From an uncultured Lachnospiraceae bacterium (GTDB taxonomy: Bacteria; Bacillota; Clostridia; Lachnospirales; Lachnospiraceae): a DNA stretch of 64,000 nucleotides. The notes under the pieces were generated by a model. That model saw only the letters and a program-made list of their open reading frames with translations, made no database searches and had not been told where the DNA came from. The translations under genes and the position numbers were made by a program. Numbering within the stretch: position 1 is the stretch's first letter; every line of letters begins with the position of its first letter. Below, one piece after another: positions 39,886-49,146 of this stretch. Location: the NCBI GenBank assembly GCA_902775485.1, contig CACYMJ010000004.1, forward strand, positions 1 to 64,000. Reading direction: 5' to 3'.

Positions 39886-40758
39886 TCATTTAAGATCGCT
39901 CCCCGTGAGCATCCTGTAGCCTTCGAGATACTTGTTGATCGTCTCCTTCGTTACATCCTCCGGAAGTTCCCATGAATGACCCGGATTGTTCGTAAGCCAG
40001 TCTCTTGCGAACTGTTTGTCAAAGGAAAACTGGCCCCTGCCCGGCTCATACTGTGACTTATCCCAGAATCTTGAAGAATCGGGTGTGAGCACTTCGTCTC
40101 CGAGTACAACGTCTCCGTTCTCATCAAGCCCGAACTCGAACTTCGTATCTGCGATTATTATACCTCTTTCGAGAGCGTAATCGGCGCATTTGTTATATAT
40201 CGCAAGAGAATATTCCCTGATCTTTGACGCATACTCTTTGCCCTTTCCGGGGAATCTCTTCTCGAGATATTCGATACATTCCTCATACGAAACGTTCTCG
40301 TCATGTTCGCCTATCTCAGCCTTTGTTGAAGGAGTGAATATCGCTTCGGGAAACTTTGCGGATTCGACAAGTCCCTCGGCAACCTTTGTCTTACATACGG
40401 TGCCGCTCTTCTGATATTCCTTCCATGCGGTTCCGGTTATATAACCTCTTACAATGCACTCTATCGGAAGCATCGTAAGCTTTTTGACCAGCATGCTCCT
40501 GCCTTCGAACCGTTCGTTTCGGAAAAATTCCGGCATATCCTTCATATCGCACGATATCATATGATTAGGTACGATATCGCTTGTAAGATCGAACCAGAAC
40601 TTTGACATCTGGGTCAGTACCTTACCCTTATCGGTGATGGTGTTTTTGAGTATGACGTCAAAACAGCTGATCCTGTCCGTTGCGACTATGACAAGATCAT
40701 CTCCAACATCATAGATCTCGCGGACCTTTCCTTCTTTTACACTTTTGTATTCCTGCAT
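39886..40758 (-). CDS. purC: SAICAR synthetase
   Basis: The 290-residue phosphoribosylaminoimidazole-succinocarboxamide synthase begins MQEYKSVKEGKVREIYDVGD, with ATDRISCFDVIL and LPIECIVRGYITGTAW. It joins CAIR and aspartate using ATP in purine synthesis. The ATG at 40758 follows AAAGGACATGCC. It lies 33 nt after glmS without an intervening terminator. Confidence 0.97.
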   Translation of the reverse strand: MQEYKSVKEGKVREIYDVGDDLVIVATDRISCFDVILKNTITDKGKVLTQMSKFWFDLTSDIVPNHMISCDMKDMPEFFRNERFEGRSMLVKKLTMLPIECIVRGYITGTAWKEYQKSGTVCKTKVAEGLVESAKFPEAIFTPSTKAEIGEHDENVSYEECIEYLEKRFPGKGKEYASKIREYSLAIYNKCADYALERGIIIADTKFEFGLDENGDVVLGDEVLTPDSSRFWDKSQYEPGRGQFSFDKQFARDWLTNNPGHSWELPEDVTKETINKYLEGYRMLTGSDLK

Positions 40759-40791
40759 GGCATGTCCTTTCATAAAACGATATTAAACAGT

Positions 40792-42666
40792 TTACTCCAC
40801 GGTCACGCTCTTTGCAAGGTTACGTGGTTTATCAACATCAAGTCCCTTCGATACGCTCAGGTAATAGCCGAGCAGCTGAAGCGGTATGATGGCAAGGCTT
40901 CCGATGAAGTGCTCATCGACCTTCGGAATATAGACCGCAAAATTGACCGAATCCTCGACATCGTATTTCCCGTATGATGTCAGCCCCATCAGATAAGCAC
41001 CGCGGCTCTTGCACTCCATCATGTTCGAAAGCGTCTTCTCGTACAGATCGGTCTGTGTGAGCACGCCTATGACGAGCGTTCCGTCCTCGATCAGCGATAT
41101 GGTCCCGTGCTTCATCTCACCTGCCGCATATGCTTCCGAATGAATGTAGCTGATCTCTTTCATCTTAAGCGAACCTTCAAGACAGACGGCGTAATCGATC
41201 CCTCTTCCGATAAAGAAAATATCACGTGCATTCGAATATTTGGATGCGAACCACTGTATCCTCTCCTTGTCATCAAGCACCTTTTCCATCTTTTCGGGGA
41301 TCGTAAGAAGCTCTCCTATCAGATCATCATACGAATCGATGCAGCCTCTGACCTTTGCAAACTCAAGTGCGAGCATGAACATGCACACAAGCTGGCAGCT
41401 GTATGCTTTTGTCGTTGCGACCGAAATCTCTGGTCCCGCAAGGGTATACATACAGTGATCGGCCTCACGGGCTATTGAAGAATCAAGTACATTTACTATC
41501 GCAAGAGTCCTGATGCCGCGTTCCCTGGCCATTCGAAGGGCCGCGAGAGAATCCGCGGTCTCTCCGGACTGGGATATGACAATGACAAGACTGTCCCTGT
41601 CAAGGCGGTTTTTCCTGTAACGAAATTCCGATGCAAGCTCAACCCTTACCGGTATGTCACACATTTCCTCGAGGACATACTGCGCTTCCATTCCCACATG
41701 CCATGCGCTTCCGCAGGCAACGATATACAGTGACGACAGTCCGGCGATCAGATCTTCGGTAAGTCCTGTCTGGGACAGATCTATCTTCCTGCCGGCTTCA
41801 TCATCAACGATATATTTGTGAAGCGTGTCGAGAACGACACCGGGCTGTTCATGTATCTCCTTCATCATGAAATGCTCATAACCGCCCTTTTCGGCCGCTT
41901 CCGCATCCCATTCGATCTCGGTGATCTCTTTTGTGATCCTGTCTCCGTCAAGGTTGTAAAAAACCGCTTCCCCGGCAGATATCTCGGCCATCTCGAGATT
42001 GCCTATGTAGTATACTTTTCTTGTATGCGAAAGGATCGCGGGAACATCCGATGCGATAAATGACTCGTTCTCATTTACGCCTATTATCATCGGAGACTCT
42101 TTTCTTGCCACAAAGATCTTTCCCGGATGATCCGAGAACATCACTGCGAGCGCATAGCTTCCCCTGACCCTCACGATCGTCTTGGCAAGGGCGTCGATCG
42201 GACCTACCTTGTATTTTTTGTAATAGTAGTCCACCAGTTTGATAAGTACTTCCGTATCGGTCTCGGAATAGAACCGGTAGTCATGCCGTTCCATCTTGGC
42301 CTTAAGTTCCTGGTAGTTTTCGACTATCCCGTTATGAACTCCGACCACTTCGGACTCGACAACCCCGGATCCTGAATTGGTGCAGTTTCCCGATACATGA
42401 GGGTGGGCATTTGTCTGACTGGGCGCACCATGCGTCGCCCATCTTGTATGACCTATACCGCATGTTCCGGTAAGGGCCCTTCCCTCATCGGTCTTCTCGA
42501 CCAGATTGTTGAGCTTCCCTGTTGTTTTGACAACAACGGCAGGAGCCTCGCCGTCCCTGACGGCGAGGCCTGCCGAATCGTAGCCTCTGTATTCAAGTTT
42601 TGCAAGGCCCTGCAGCAGCACCGGTGCTGCCTGCTTATCGCCTACATATCCTACTATTCCACACAT
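40792..42666 (-). CDS. glmS: Glucosamine-6-phosphate synthase
   Basis: The 624-residue enzyme makes glucosamine-6-phosphate from fructose-6-phosphate and glutamine. The class II amidotransferase begins MCGIVGYVG with nucleophile Cys2. Two SIS domains follow (VACGSAWHVGMEAQY, ISQSGETADSLAALRMA), and the C-terminus is DKPRNLAKSVTVE. No glmS ribozyme core is recognisable in the 46-nt leader. Control is therefore more likely at the operon promoter upstream of glmM. Confidence 0.98.
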   Translation of the reverse strand: MCGIVGYVGDKQAAPVLLQGLAKLEYRGYDSAGLAVRDGEAPAVVVKTTGKLNNLVEKTDEGRALTGTCGIGHTRWATHGAPSQTNAHPHVSGNCTNSGSGVVESEVVGVHNGIVENYQELKAKMERHDYRFYSETDTEVLIKLVDYYYKKYKVGPIDALAKTIVRVRGSYALAVMFSDHPGKIFVARKESPMIIGVNENESFIASDVPAILSHTRKVYYIGNLEMAEISAGEAVFYNLDGDRITKEITEIEWDAEAAEKGGYEHFMMKEIHEQPGVVLDTLHKYIVDDEAGRKIDLSQTGLTEDLIAGLSSLYIVACGSAWHVGMEAQYVLEEMCDIPVRVELASEFRYRKNRLDRDSLVIVISQSGETADSLAALRMARERGIRTLAIVNVLDSSIAREADHCMYTLAGPEISVATTKAYSCQLVCMFMLALEFAKVRGCIDSYDDLIGELLTIPEKMEKVLDDKERIQWFASKYSNARDIFFIGRGIDYAVCLEGSLKMKEISYIHSEAYAAGEMKHGTISLIEDGTLVIGVLTQTDLYEKTLSNMMECKSRGAYLMGLTSYGKYDVEDSVNFAVYIPKVDEHFIGSLAIIPLQLLGYYLSVSKGLDVDKPRNLAKSVTVE

Positions 42667-42712
42667 AATATACCTCCGCGCCTGCTGTCACCGACGTTTG
42701 GGATCTTCGGAT

Positions 42713-43444
42713 TCAGCCTTTGTATCCTATCTCATCCGCCAGCGACTTTTCGATGACAACTATGGCATCCCTGTGAAGACGCATGAACGTAGCAGGGCAC
42801 ATCGGATCGATCTTATCTTCCATGAGAAGTTTTCTTGCCGCCTCCTGCTTGTTTCCGTTGATGATCATCAGAAGCGTTTTTGCCTTCATGATAGATCCCA
42901 TTCCCATCGTTACCGCATAGCGGGGAACCTCATCGCGGCTTGCGAAAAATCTTGTGTTCGCATCGATCGTGGAATCCTCAAGAGTTTCCTTGTGAGCCTT
43001 TTCGTAAAGCACTGCGCCGGGCTCGTTGAATCCGAGATGTCCGTCCGGTCCTACTCCGAGAACCTGAAGATCTATATCGGTCTTATCAAGGATGTCGTTA
43101 AACTCTTTGAGGTTTGCTTCAACATCTCCGACTCCCTTTGCAACATACGTGTTGGCCTTGTCGATATTGATGTGGTTGAACAGATTATCATCCATGAAAT
43201 ATCTGTAACTCTGGGGATGTGTCGGCTCAAGTCCGACATATTCGTCAAGATTTACGGAATGAACTTTGGAAAAATCAAGACCTTCCTCTTTGCACCTTCT
43301 TGCAAGTTCCTTGTACATGCCGACAGGGCTTGATCCCGTAGCAAGTCCGAGCGTACATTCCGGATTTTCGCGTACAAGCTTCTCGATCACGTCCGCTGCT
43401 TTCTTTGCGCCTTCTTCATATGTGTCTGCCACTATTACTCTCAT
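42713..43444 (-). CDS. nagB: Glucosamine-6-phosphate deaminase
   Basis: The 243-residue enzyme converts glucosamine-6-phosphate to fructose-6-phosphate and ammonia. Family marks are LGLATGSSPVGMYKEL, VHSVNLDEYVGL, VLGVGPDGHLGFNEPG. It opposes GlmS, and both are in the same run; co-expression would create a futile cycle unless allosterically controlled. GGAGGAAGTAAC precedes the ATG at 43444. Confidence 0.96.
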   Translation of the reverse strand: MRVIVADTYEEGAKKAADVIEKLVRENPECTLGLATGSSPVGMYKELARRCKEEGLDFSKVHSVNLDEYVGLEPTHPQSYRYFMDDNLFNHINIDKANTYVAKGVGDVEANLKEFNDILDKTDIDLQVLGVGPDGHLGFNEPGAVLYEKAHKETLEDSTIDANTRFFASRDEVPRYAVTMGMGSIMKAKTLLMIINGNKQEAARKLLMEDKIDPMCPATFMRLHRDAIVVIEKSLADEIGYKG

Positions 43445-43473
43445 GTTACTTCCTCCCATTTGTATGACTCTTA

Positions 43474-44139
43474 TCAGTTTTCCTTAACAACTATCTTTCT
43501 GGCTTCCTTGTAGATGCTGTTTGCGGGTATCACTCCGCGTACGCAGGAAACCGGATAAACATTTGAATCCCTTCCTATGACCGTTCCGGGATTTAAAACG
43601 CTGTTGCATCCCACCTCAACTCTGTCGCCGAGCATCGCTCCGACCTTCTTGCGTCCGGTCTCGATCTTCTCATCACCGTCCTTGATGACTACGAGCTTCT
43701 TGTCGGATTTTACGTTACTTGTTATCGAACCGGCTCCCATGTGGGATTTGTAGCCGAGGATCGAATCTCCGACATAATTGTAATGAGGCACCTGTACATT
43801 ATCGAACAGTATGACGTTCTTAAGTTCGGTTGAATTGCCGACAACACAGTTGTCCCCCACAAGTGCCGAACCTCTTATGAATGCACCCGGACGTATCTCC
43901 GTCTCATGACCTATGATGCACGGTCCTCCTATGTAGTTGTTGGGATAACGTTTTGCATCCTTGGCGATCCACACATCCTCTTCGGGATGATCGTACTCAT
44001 CGGCCGGAAGCGTTGCACCGATCTTAAGTATCAGTTCCTTGATCCCTTCAAGCGCCTCCCACGGATATGTAAAACCTTTGAGATAATCTCCTGCCTTGGA
44101 ATGAGACAGATCATACAGATCGTTTATCGTACACTTCAT
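43474..44139 (-). CDS. Left-handed beta-helix acyltransferase (GlmU C-domain-like)
   Basis: The 221-residue protein is made mostly of hexapeptide repeats (YIGGPCIIGHETEIRPGAFI, GSALVGDNCVVGNSTELKN, SVLNPGTVIGRDSNVYP). It resembles the acetyltransferase half of GlmU but lacks the N-terminal uridylyltransferase. The order glmM, this gene, nagB, glmS suggests acetylation of glucosamine-1-phosphate or a related amino sugar. Whether it supplies GlmU activity with a separate uridylyltransferase cannot be told. It is 9 nt after glmM. Confidence 0.82.
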   Translation of the reverse strand: MKCTINDLYDLSHSKAGDYLKGFTYPWEALEGIKELILKIGATLPADEYDHPEEDVWIAKDAKRYPNNYIGGPCIIGHETEIRPGAFIRGSALVGDNCVVGNSTELKNVILFDNVQVPHYNYVGDSILGYKSHMGAGSITSNVKSDKKLVVIKDGDEKIETGRKKVGAMLGDRVEVGCNSVLNPGTVIGRDSNVYPVSCVRGVIPANSIYKEARKIVVKEN

Positions 44140-44148
44140 GTTTTCCTC

Positions 44149-45714
44149 CTATCTGACCTTTACGAGATGTCCCGAAGTCTTCATTGATTCTATGATATCA
44201 TCAACACATTTTTCGCAGTCCTTGTATGTCTGTGCTTCCGACATGACACGAAGTACCGGTTCGGTACCCGAAGCACGAAGAAGGACACGTCCGTCGTTTC
44301 CAAGGAAGGCCGATGCCTCATCCACTGCCTTCTTAACGGCGGGATCTTCAAGCGTCTTTTCCTTATCATCGACCTCAACGTTCTTGAGCACCTGGGGATA
44401 CATCTTAACTTCCGATGCCAGTACGGAAAGCGGAAGCTTTGTCTCCACAAGTACCGTCATGAGCATGATAGCCGTAACAAGTCCGTCGCCGGTATGGGCA
44501 TATTTTCTGAAGATCACGTGTCCGCTCTGCTCACCGCCTATCATATGGTCGTTCTCTTTCATGTTCTCATAAACATAACGGTCGCCGACCTTGGTCTTCT
44601 CATAATCTATGCCTATCTTGTCGAACGCTTTGTAAAGTCCGAAATTGGACATGACCGTCGTAACGACCGTATTGTCCGGCAGAAGGCCTTTATTCTTGAA
44701 ATGCTTGGCGCAGATGTACATTATCATGTCACCGTTTACAACGTCGCCGTATTCATCTACCGCAAGACATCTGTCCGCATCACCGTCAAATGCAAAGCCC
44801 ACATCAACCTTGTTGTCCCTTACATATTTCTGAAGGCCCTCTATATGAGTCGAACCCGCATTAAGGTTTATGTTCACGCCGTCGGGTGAATCGTTCATAA
44901 CGCTGATCTTCGCGCCGAGCGCATCAAATACCGCACGCCCGATCATCCATGAGCTTCCGTTCGCGCAGTCAAGCGCAACCTTGCATTTTTCAAACGATAC
45001 GGGAGCTATACCGGTCAGATATCCTATGTAACGGTTACGTCCCGAATAGAAATCGATGGTACGTCCTATCCTGTCATCGGTTGCCCACTTAACATCATCT
45101 ATCTCGTCATCAATGAACTTCTCAACGAGATCCTGTACTTCATCTTCCATTTTCTCGCCTTCGGAGTTCATAAGCTTGATACCGTTGTCAAAATACGGAT
45201 TGTGGCTGGCCGAGATCATTATCCCGCAGTCAAATCCTTCCGTTCTTGTAATGTAGCTTACGCACGGAGTCGTCGTAACATGCAAAAGATATGAATCTCC
45301 GCCCGATGAGGTAATGCCTGCCGAGAGTGCCGATTCATACATATAGGAAGATCTTCTAGTATCCTTTCCTATAACGATCTTCGCAGGTCTTTCCTTTCCG
45401 TAGTACGCTCCGAGAAAACGTCCGATTTTGAACGCATGCTCCGCCGTCAGCACTTCTCCTGCCTTGCCACGGAAACCGTCTGTACCGAAATACTTGCCCA
45501 TAACTGTCCTCTCCTTTGTTTTCTTCTGCTTCATGCTCTGATGTGCTTCTTTTGTCCTGCCGTCAAACGGCTTCGGGGCCCTGTCCGGTATGTACCACAG
45601 TTTCCCCTTCTTTTTTGCCCCGGCGATCTTTCCGTCGCGGCACAGCATCGTGATCCTGCGCTCCGTCATGTCCCACCTGACCGATGCTTCATGAACGTCA
45701 ATAAAATCTTTCAT
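44149..45714 (-). CDS. glmM: HTH-phosphoglucosamine mutase fusion
   Basis: From about residue 72 this is a complete GlmM: GKYFGTDGFRGKAGEV, phosphoserine loop MISASHNPYFDNG, metal site AFDGDADR and C-terminal RASGTEPVLRVM. It converts glucosamine-6- to -1-phosphate. The first 71 residues are a small excisionase/MerR-like helix-turn-helix domain (DVHEASVRWDMTERRITML, then a basic turn and LWYIPDRAPKP). Such domains are normally stand-alone proteins in Lachnospiraceae. The frame has no stop between them. A strong Shine-Dalgarno (AAAGGAGAGG) stands before an internal ATG at 45501, so free GlmM (450 aa) may be made as well. Confidence 0.9.
   Translation of the reverse strand: MKDFIDVHEASVRWDMTERRITMLCRDGKIAGAKKKGKLWYIPDRAPKPFDGRTKEAHQSMKQKKTKERTVMGKYFGTDGFRGKAGEVLTAEHAFKIGRFLGAYYGKERPAKIVIGKDTRRSSYMYESALSAGITSSGGDSYLLHVTTTPCVSYITRTEGFDCGIMISASHNPYFDNGIKLMNSEGEKMEDEVQDLVEKFIDDEIDDVKWATDDRIGRTIDFYSGRNRYIGYLTGIAPVSFEKCKVALDCANGSSWMIGRAVFDALGAKISVMNDSPDGVNINLNAGSTHIEGLQKYVRDNKVDVGFAFDGDADRCLAVDEYGDVVNGDMIMYICAKHFKNKGLLPDNTVVTTVMSNFGLYKAFDKIGIDYEKTKVGDRYVYENMKENDHMIGGEQSGHVIFRKYAHTGDGLVTAIMLMTVLVETKLPLSVLASEVKMYPQVLKNVEVDDKEKTLEDPAVKKAVDEASAFLGNDGRVLLRASGTEPVLRVMSEAQTYKDCEKCVDDIIESMKTSGHLVKVR
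45490..45516 (-). promoter_or_regulatory. Internal ribosome-binding site for free GlmM
   Basis: AAAGGAGAGG lies about 7 nt before an in-frame ATG (45501), exactly where canonical GlmM begins (MGKYFGTDGFRG). This is stronger than the GGCGG-type site before the HTH start at 45714. Two products from one frame are likely. Confidence 0.65.
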
Positions 45715-45804
45715 AATCCACCGCCATGATTTGTACCGAAAGCATTCGCAAAAAGCTTTACGGCACCATATGTTGTATACATCCTTGACCCGTGTACAAA
45801 TATC

Positions 45805-45832
45805 ATTATACCCGCCGGACATTATATGTCAA
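45805..45832 (-). promoter_or_regulatory. Promoter of the HTH-glmM operon
   Basis: TTGACA (45827-45832), a 16-bp spacer and TATAAT (45805-45810) on the minus strand. The -35 hexamer lies inside box 1 of the four-box operator, so a bound protein would block RNA polymerase. The predicted leader is about 85 nt. Confidence 0.75.
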
Positions 45833-45903
45833 GTTATATCATCACGGTATGTCAAGTTACAGAAATTGTATCTTGACATTTGATGTTCTCCTAACTTGAC
45901 ATA
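45825..45903. promoter_or_regulatory. Four-box symmetric operator upstream of HTH-glmM
   Basis: The 12-mer TATGTCAAGTTA occurs at 45825 and 45848 in forward orientation and at 45892 inverted, all perfect. A fourth copy with two mismatches is inverted at 45869. Both pairs have the same 23-bp start-to-start spacing, and the two pairs face each other about a central point near 45864. Box 1 covers the promoter -35 element. Confidence 0.8.
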
Positions 45904-45906
45904 ACG

Positions 45907-45937
45907 AAAAAAGATGCATATTGCATGCATCTTTTTT
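45907..45937 (-). terminator. Bidirectional terminator after dapL
   Basis: AAAAAAGATGCAT and ATGCATCTTTTTT pair around a 5-nt loop. The hairpin lies 22 nt after the dapL stop and has a T-run on each strand. It separates the glnA-ANTAR-dapL operon from the glmM operator. Confidence 0.9.
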
Positions 45938-45959
45938 ACCGGTAACGATATGTAAGATC

Positions 45960-47174
45960 TTACAGAGCGCATATCCTTTCAACGGCTTTTGCCGTATTCT
46001 CATGGCTTCCGAAAGCCGTCAGTCTGAAATAGCCTTCACCGCATGCGCCGAATCCCACTCCCGGAGTGCCGACAACACCTGCGTTCTCAAGCAGTTGATC
46101 GAAGAATTTCCAGCTCGACATATCATCGGGAGTCTTAAGCCAGATGTACGGCGAATCCGTTCCGCCCGACACCGTATAACCCGCTTTTTTCAAGCCGGAT
46201 AATATGACTGCGGCATTTTCCATGTAATAATCCACAAGAGCGCGTATCTCTGCCTTTCCCGCTTCCGAATACACCGCCTCGCCTGCCCGCTGCACGATAT
46301 AGGGTGCTCCGTTGTATTTGGTGGCATGCCTTCTCGCCCAGAGCGAATTAAGCGATACACCGTCCCTCACAAGGTCTTTGGGCACAACGGCATATCCAAG
46401 TCGCAGTCCGGTGAATCCGGCATTTTTCGAGAACGAATGAAGTTCTATCGCGCACTCTCTCGCCCCGCTGCATTCGTATATGGAATGCGGAACACCGGGA
46501 TCTTTTATATAAGCTTCATATGCCGCATCAAATATGATAACGGACCCGTTCGCATTTGCATGATCCACCCATTTTTGCAGCTCTTCTTTCCTGATCACGG
46601 CACCGGTCGGATTGTTCGGAAAGCACAGATAGATGATGTCACACCGTTTTTGCGGCAGTTCCGGCACGAATCCGTTTTCCGCCGTGCACGGCATATAGAC
46701 GATCCTGTCATATCTGCCCGTCTTTTCATCAAAATCCCCGCAGCGTCCCGCCATCACATTTGAATCCACGTAAACGGGATATACCGGATCGCACACACCG
46801 ACAACATTGTCATCGTCGAATATCTCCTGTATGTTTCCCGAATCCGGTTTTGCACCGTCGGATATGAATATCTCATCTTCGTATATGTTGCAGCCGCGTG
46901 CCCTGTAATCATTTTCGCACACCGCATGACGCAGAAAATCATAACCCAGATCCGGGGCATATCCTCGAAACGTTTTCTCATCGGCCATCTCGTCAACCGC
47001 CGAATGAAGCGCGCTGATCACAGAATGCGTCAGCGGTCTTGTAACATCCCCTATGCCGAGACGTATGATCGTTCTGTCGGGATTTTGTGCAGCATAAGCA
47101 TTAACCTTTTTGGCTATCTGTGAAAACAGATAGCTGCCCTGCAGTTTCTGATAGTTTTCATTAAGTTTTACCAT
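45960..47174 (-). CDS. dapL: LL-diaminopimelate aminotransferase
   Basis: The 404-residue class I/II PLP aminotransferase has PLP Lys in SFSKNAGFTGLRLGY and IYLCFPNNPTGAVI. It makes LL-DAP directly from tetrahydrodipicolinate and glutamate, bypassing the acylated DAP routes. A DapF epimerase is then needed for meso-DAP. It follows the ANTAR gene by 31 nt; the shared use of glutamate/glutamine fits the glnA operon. Confidence 0.95.
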   Translation of the reverse strand: MVKLNENYQKLQGSYLFSQIAKKVNAYAAQNPDRTIIRLGIGDVTRPLTHSVISALHSAVDEMADEKTFRGYAPDLGYDFLRHAVCENDYRARGCNIYEDEIFISDGAKPDSGNIQEIFDDDNVVGVCDPVYPVYVDSNVMAGRCGDFDEKTGRYDRIVYMPCTAENGFVPELPQKRCDIIYLCFPNNPTGAVIRKEELQKWVDHANANGSVIIFDAAYEAYIKDPGVPHSIYECSGARECAIELHSFSKNAGFTGLRLGYAVVPKDLVRDGVSLNSLWARRHATKYNGAPYIVQRAGEAVYSEAGKAEIRALVDYYMENAAVILSGLKKAGYTVSGGTDSPYIWLKTPDDMSSWKFFDQLLENAGVVGTPGVGFGACGEGYFRLTAFGSHENTAKAVERICAL

Positions 47175-47205
47175 TTTTTCACCTCAAACATGACCATTTG
47201 ATCCA

Positions 47206-47742
47206 TCATCCGCCTCCGAGCGACAATATCATATGTGCCGTCTCGGCAAGCGTACGTCCCATATCCATGCTGTTTTTCTGCATATACCGGTATGCTTCCG
47301 CCTCAGTCATATTATTCCTGTCCATAAGAAGCATCTTGGCTTTATCGATCGTGATCTTATCGCCGACGGAACGTGCGGACTTCGCACTGCGCCTTCTGTA
47401 TCCCTCCGGAAGCAGCATGCGCATGCTGTTGATCAGATCCGCGCTCTTAAACGGTATCTGAAGGACCACTATATTGCTCGAGAACAGATCGATACGGTTA
47501 TCTTTCGTAAGAAGCAGCATGTTTGTCGCCGCCGGCATATATTCATACAGTTCCTCATATCCCATGTCACACATTCTTCGCGTGCACAGAACAAGGCTTA
47601 TATCCATATCCTCTATGCGGCGCAGTATCTCGGAACCCGTATCGCATATGAATACGTCTTCCCAGATATCACTGCCCCTGATCATCCTGGCTATCCGTTC
47701 CGAGTCGTCATGTTTGGGCATTGCCACAAGTATTGCGCCCAT
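47206..47742 (-). CDS. ANTAR-domain RNA-binding regulator with pseudo-receiver
   Basis: The 178-residue protein has an N-terminal CheY-like fold (1-115) in which the phospho-acceptor region reads LVLCTRRMCDMG and lacks the Asp. The C-terminal ANTAR domain has the three-helix pattern ITIDKAKMLLMDRNNMTEAEAYRYMQ. ANTAR proteins bind paired hexaloop RNA hairpins and prevent termination, often in nitrogen genes. It lies 21 nt after glnA, so it is a candidate regulator of that operon. Control must differ from phosphorylation. Confidence 0.9.
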   Translation of the reverse strand: MGAILVAMPKHDDSERIARMIRGSDIWEDVFICDTGSEILRRIEDMDISLVLCTRRMCDMGYEELYEYMPAATNMLLLTKDNRIDLFSSNIVVLQIPFKSADLINSMRMLLPEGYRRRSAKSARSVGDKITIDKAKMLLMDRNNMTEAEAYRYMQKNSMDMGRTLAETAHMILSLGGG

Positions 47743-47763
47743 ATAATCTCCCCGGCTTCGGCC

Positions 47764-49050
47764 TCAGATCCTCGTAAGATAATTATCGATCTCCCACTGT
47801 GTGACTTCTCTTACAAACGCTCTCCACTCATCGCGCTTAACCTTTAAGTAATCGTTTATGAACGTATCGCCGAGTGCGTTTTTGATAACATCGTCTTTTT
47901 CAAGTTCGGCAAGCGCTTCCTTCAGATCCTCGGGAAGTGTCGGAGTCGATTCCGGATCGGCATCACAGCATTTTGTTCCCAATGCCGTCTGCTTCCTGAT
48001 ACCGTCTATCCCCGCCGCAAGGCATGCGGCAAATACAAGATAGGGATTTGCGGATCCGTCGGGGAAACGCAGTTCTATCTTAACGTCGTCTATCTCCCTG
48101 GTGATATTGACAAGCGCCTTCTCGCCCTTATCGGCCCACGTGATCATAAACGGTGCATCATATCCGGACAGGAGTCTTTTATACGAATTGACCGAAGGAT
48201 CCGTTATGGCACACAGTGCCCGTGCGTGCTCCATAATACCGCCGGCAAACCACCGTGCCTCATCCGATGCCTCGCCGTTCTCGTTCATGAAAATATTTTT
48301 CCCGTCCCTTACAAGTTTCAGGTTCATATGCATTCCGGATCCGGCAACATCCTGACGCGGCTTGGGCATGAACGTGGCATACAGTCCGAAACGTTTGGCT
48401 ATGGACCTTACCGCAAACTTGAAAGTCTGGATCGAATCGGCCATGGCAAGAGCTTCATCTTCCTTAAAATCTATCTCATGCTGTGCGGGAGCATGCTCAT
48501 GGAGCGATGACTCGATCTCAAAGCCCATATCCTCGAGCATCAGCACGATATCCCTTCTGGCATTCTCTCCGAAATCGGAAGGTCCTACATCCATATACTC
48601 GGCACGCTCGTGGCTCGTTGTCGTGGGCAGACCGTTCTCATCGGTATGAAACAGGAAAAACTCACATTCCGGATCTACTATCATCGAATACCCTGCCTTA
48701 GCGGCATTTTCAGACGCCTGTTTGAGTATGTATCTGGATCCGGCCTCAAAGGGCGTACCGTCCATGTAGCATACATCGCAGATGATCTTGGCAACCTTTC
48801 CCTGCTGCGGTCTCCACGGAAGTATCGTAAAAGTATCAAGATCAGGATACAGATACAGCCTGTCATCGAGCTCGCGGACATTCGCGTACATCGCCGATCC
48901 CTGGAACGAATACCCGTTTGCGAAAACCTTTTCCATCTGGACCGGGGTTACCGCCAGGTTTTTCAGCCTTCCGAAAATATCCGTGAACTGAAGCCTGATA
49001 AACTCGACTCCCTCTTCTTCGATCATCCTCTGTATGTCTTCTTTTCGCAT
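47764..49050 (-). CDS. glnA: Glutamine synthetase, type I
   Basis: The 428-residue GSI enzyme joins ammonia to glutamate with ATP. Active-site blocks are DPECEFFLF, GSGMHMNLKL, NSYKRLLSGYDAP and the C-terminal EVTQWEIDNYLTRI. It lacks the ~25-residue insert of GSI-beta and the adenylylation-site Tyr loop is not evident, consistent with GSI-alpha feedback control. AGGAGGGTAAC precedes the ATG. A promoter and hairpin lie in its leader. Confidence 0.97.
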   Translation of the reverse strand: MRKEDIQRMIEEEGVEFIRLQFTDIFGRLKNLAVTPVQMEKVFANGYSFQGSAMYANVRELDDRLYLYPDLDTFTILPWRPQQGKVAKIICDVCYMDGTPFEAGSRYILKQASENAAKAGYSMIVDPECEFFLFHTDENGLPTTTSHERAEYMDVGPSDFGENARRDIVLMLEDMGFEIESSLHEHAPAQHEIDFKEDEALAMADSIQTFKFAVRSIAKRFGLYATFMPKPRQDVAGSGMHMNLKLVRDGKNIFMNENGEASDEARWFAGGIMEHARALCAITDPSVNSYKRLLSGYDAPFMITWADKGEKALVNITREIDDVKIELRFPDGSANPYLVFAACLAAGIDGIRKQTALGTKCCDADPESTPTLPEDLKEALAELEKDDVIKNALGDTFINDYLKVKRDEWRAFVREVTQWEIDNYLTRI

Positions 49051-49073
49051 GTTACCCTCCTGTAAAACGTGTT

Positions 49074-49101
49074 TTCTTATCCTTTGATCTTCTTATCCTT
49101 T
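49074..49101. repeat. Direct repeat in the glnA leader
   Basis: The 12-mer TTCTTATCCTTT (AAAGGATAAGAA on the minus strand) occurs twice, at 49074-49085 and 49090-49101, 16 bp apart. It lies between the leader hairpin and the glnA ribosome-binding site. Confidence 0.7.
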
Positions 49102-49136
49102 AAAAATGAAGGCGCCATGAAACATCATGACGCCTT
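49102..49136 (-). terminator. Hairpin with T-tract in the glnA leader
   Basis: The minus-strand RNA forms a 12-bp stem (AAGGCGUCAUGA/UCAUGGCGCCUU with one U-G pair) and a 4-nt loop, followed by CAUUUUUAAA. It can end the sulfhydrylase transcript that stops at 49184. Because a promoter lies between that stop and the hairpin, it may also act as an attenuator of glnA. Confidence 0.75.
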
Positions 49137-49146
49137 TGTCGGTTAG

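Noticed and set aside
42667..42712. glmS ribozyme
   Set aside because: Only 46 nt separate nagB and glmS, too short for the ribozyme core, and no core sequence was recognised.
45786..45822. A longer start for the HTH-GlmM frame at 45822
   Set aside because: It would begin inside the promoter and add residues with no homology; the start at 45714 begins the HTH domain cleanly.
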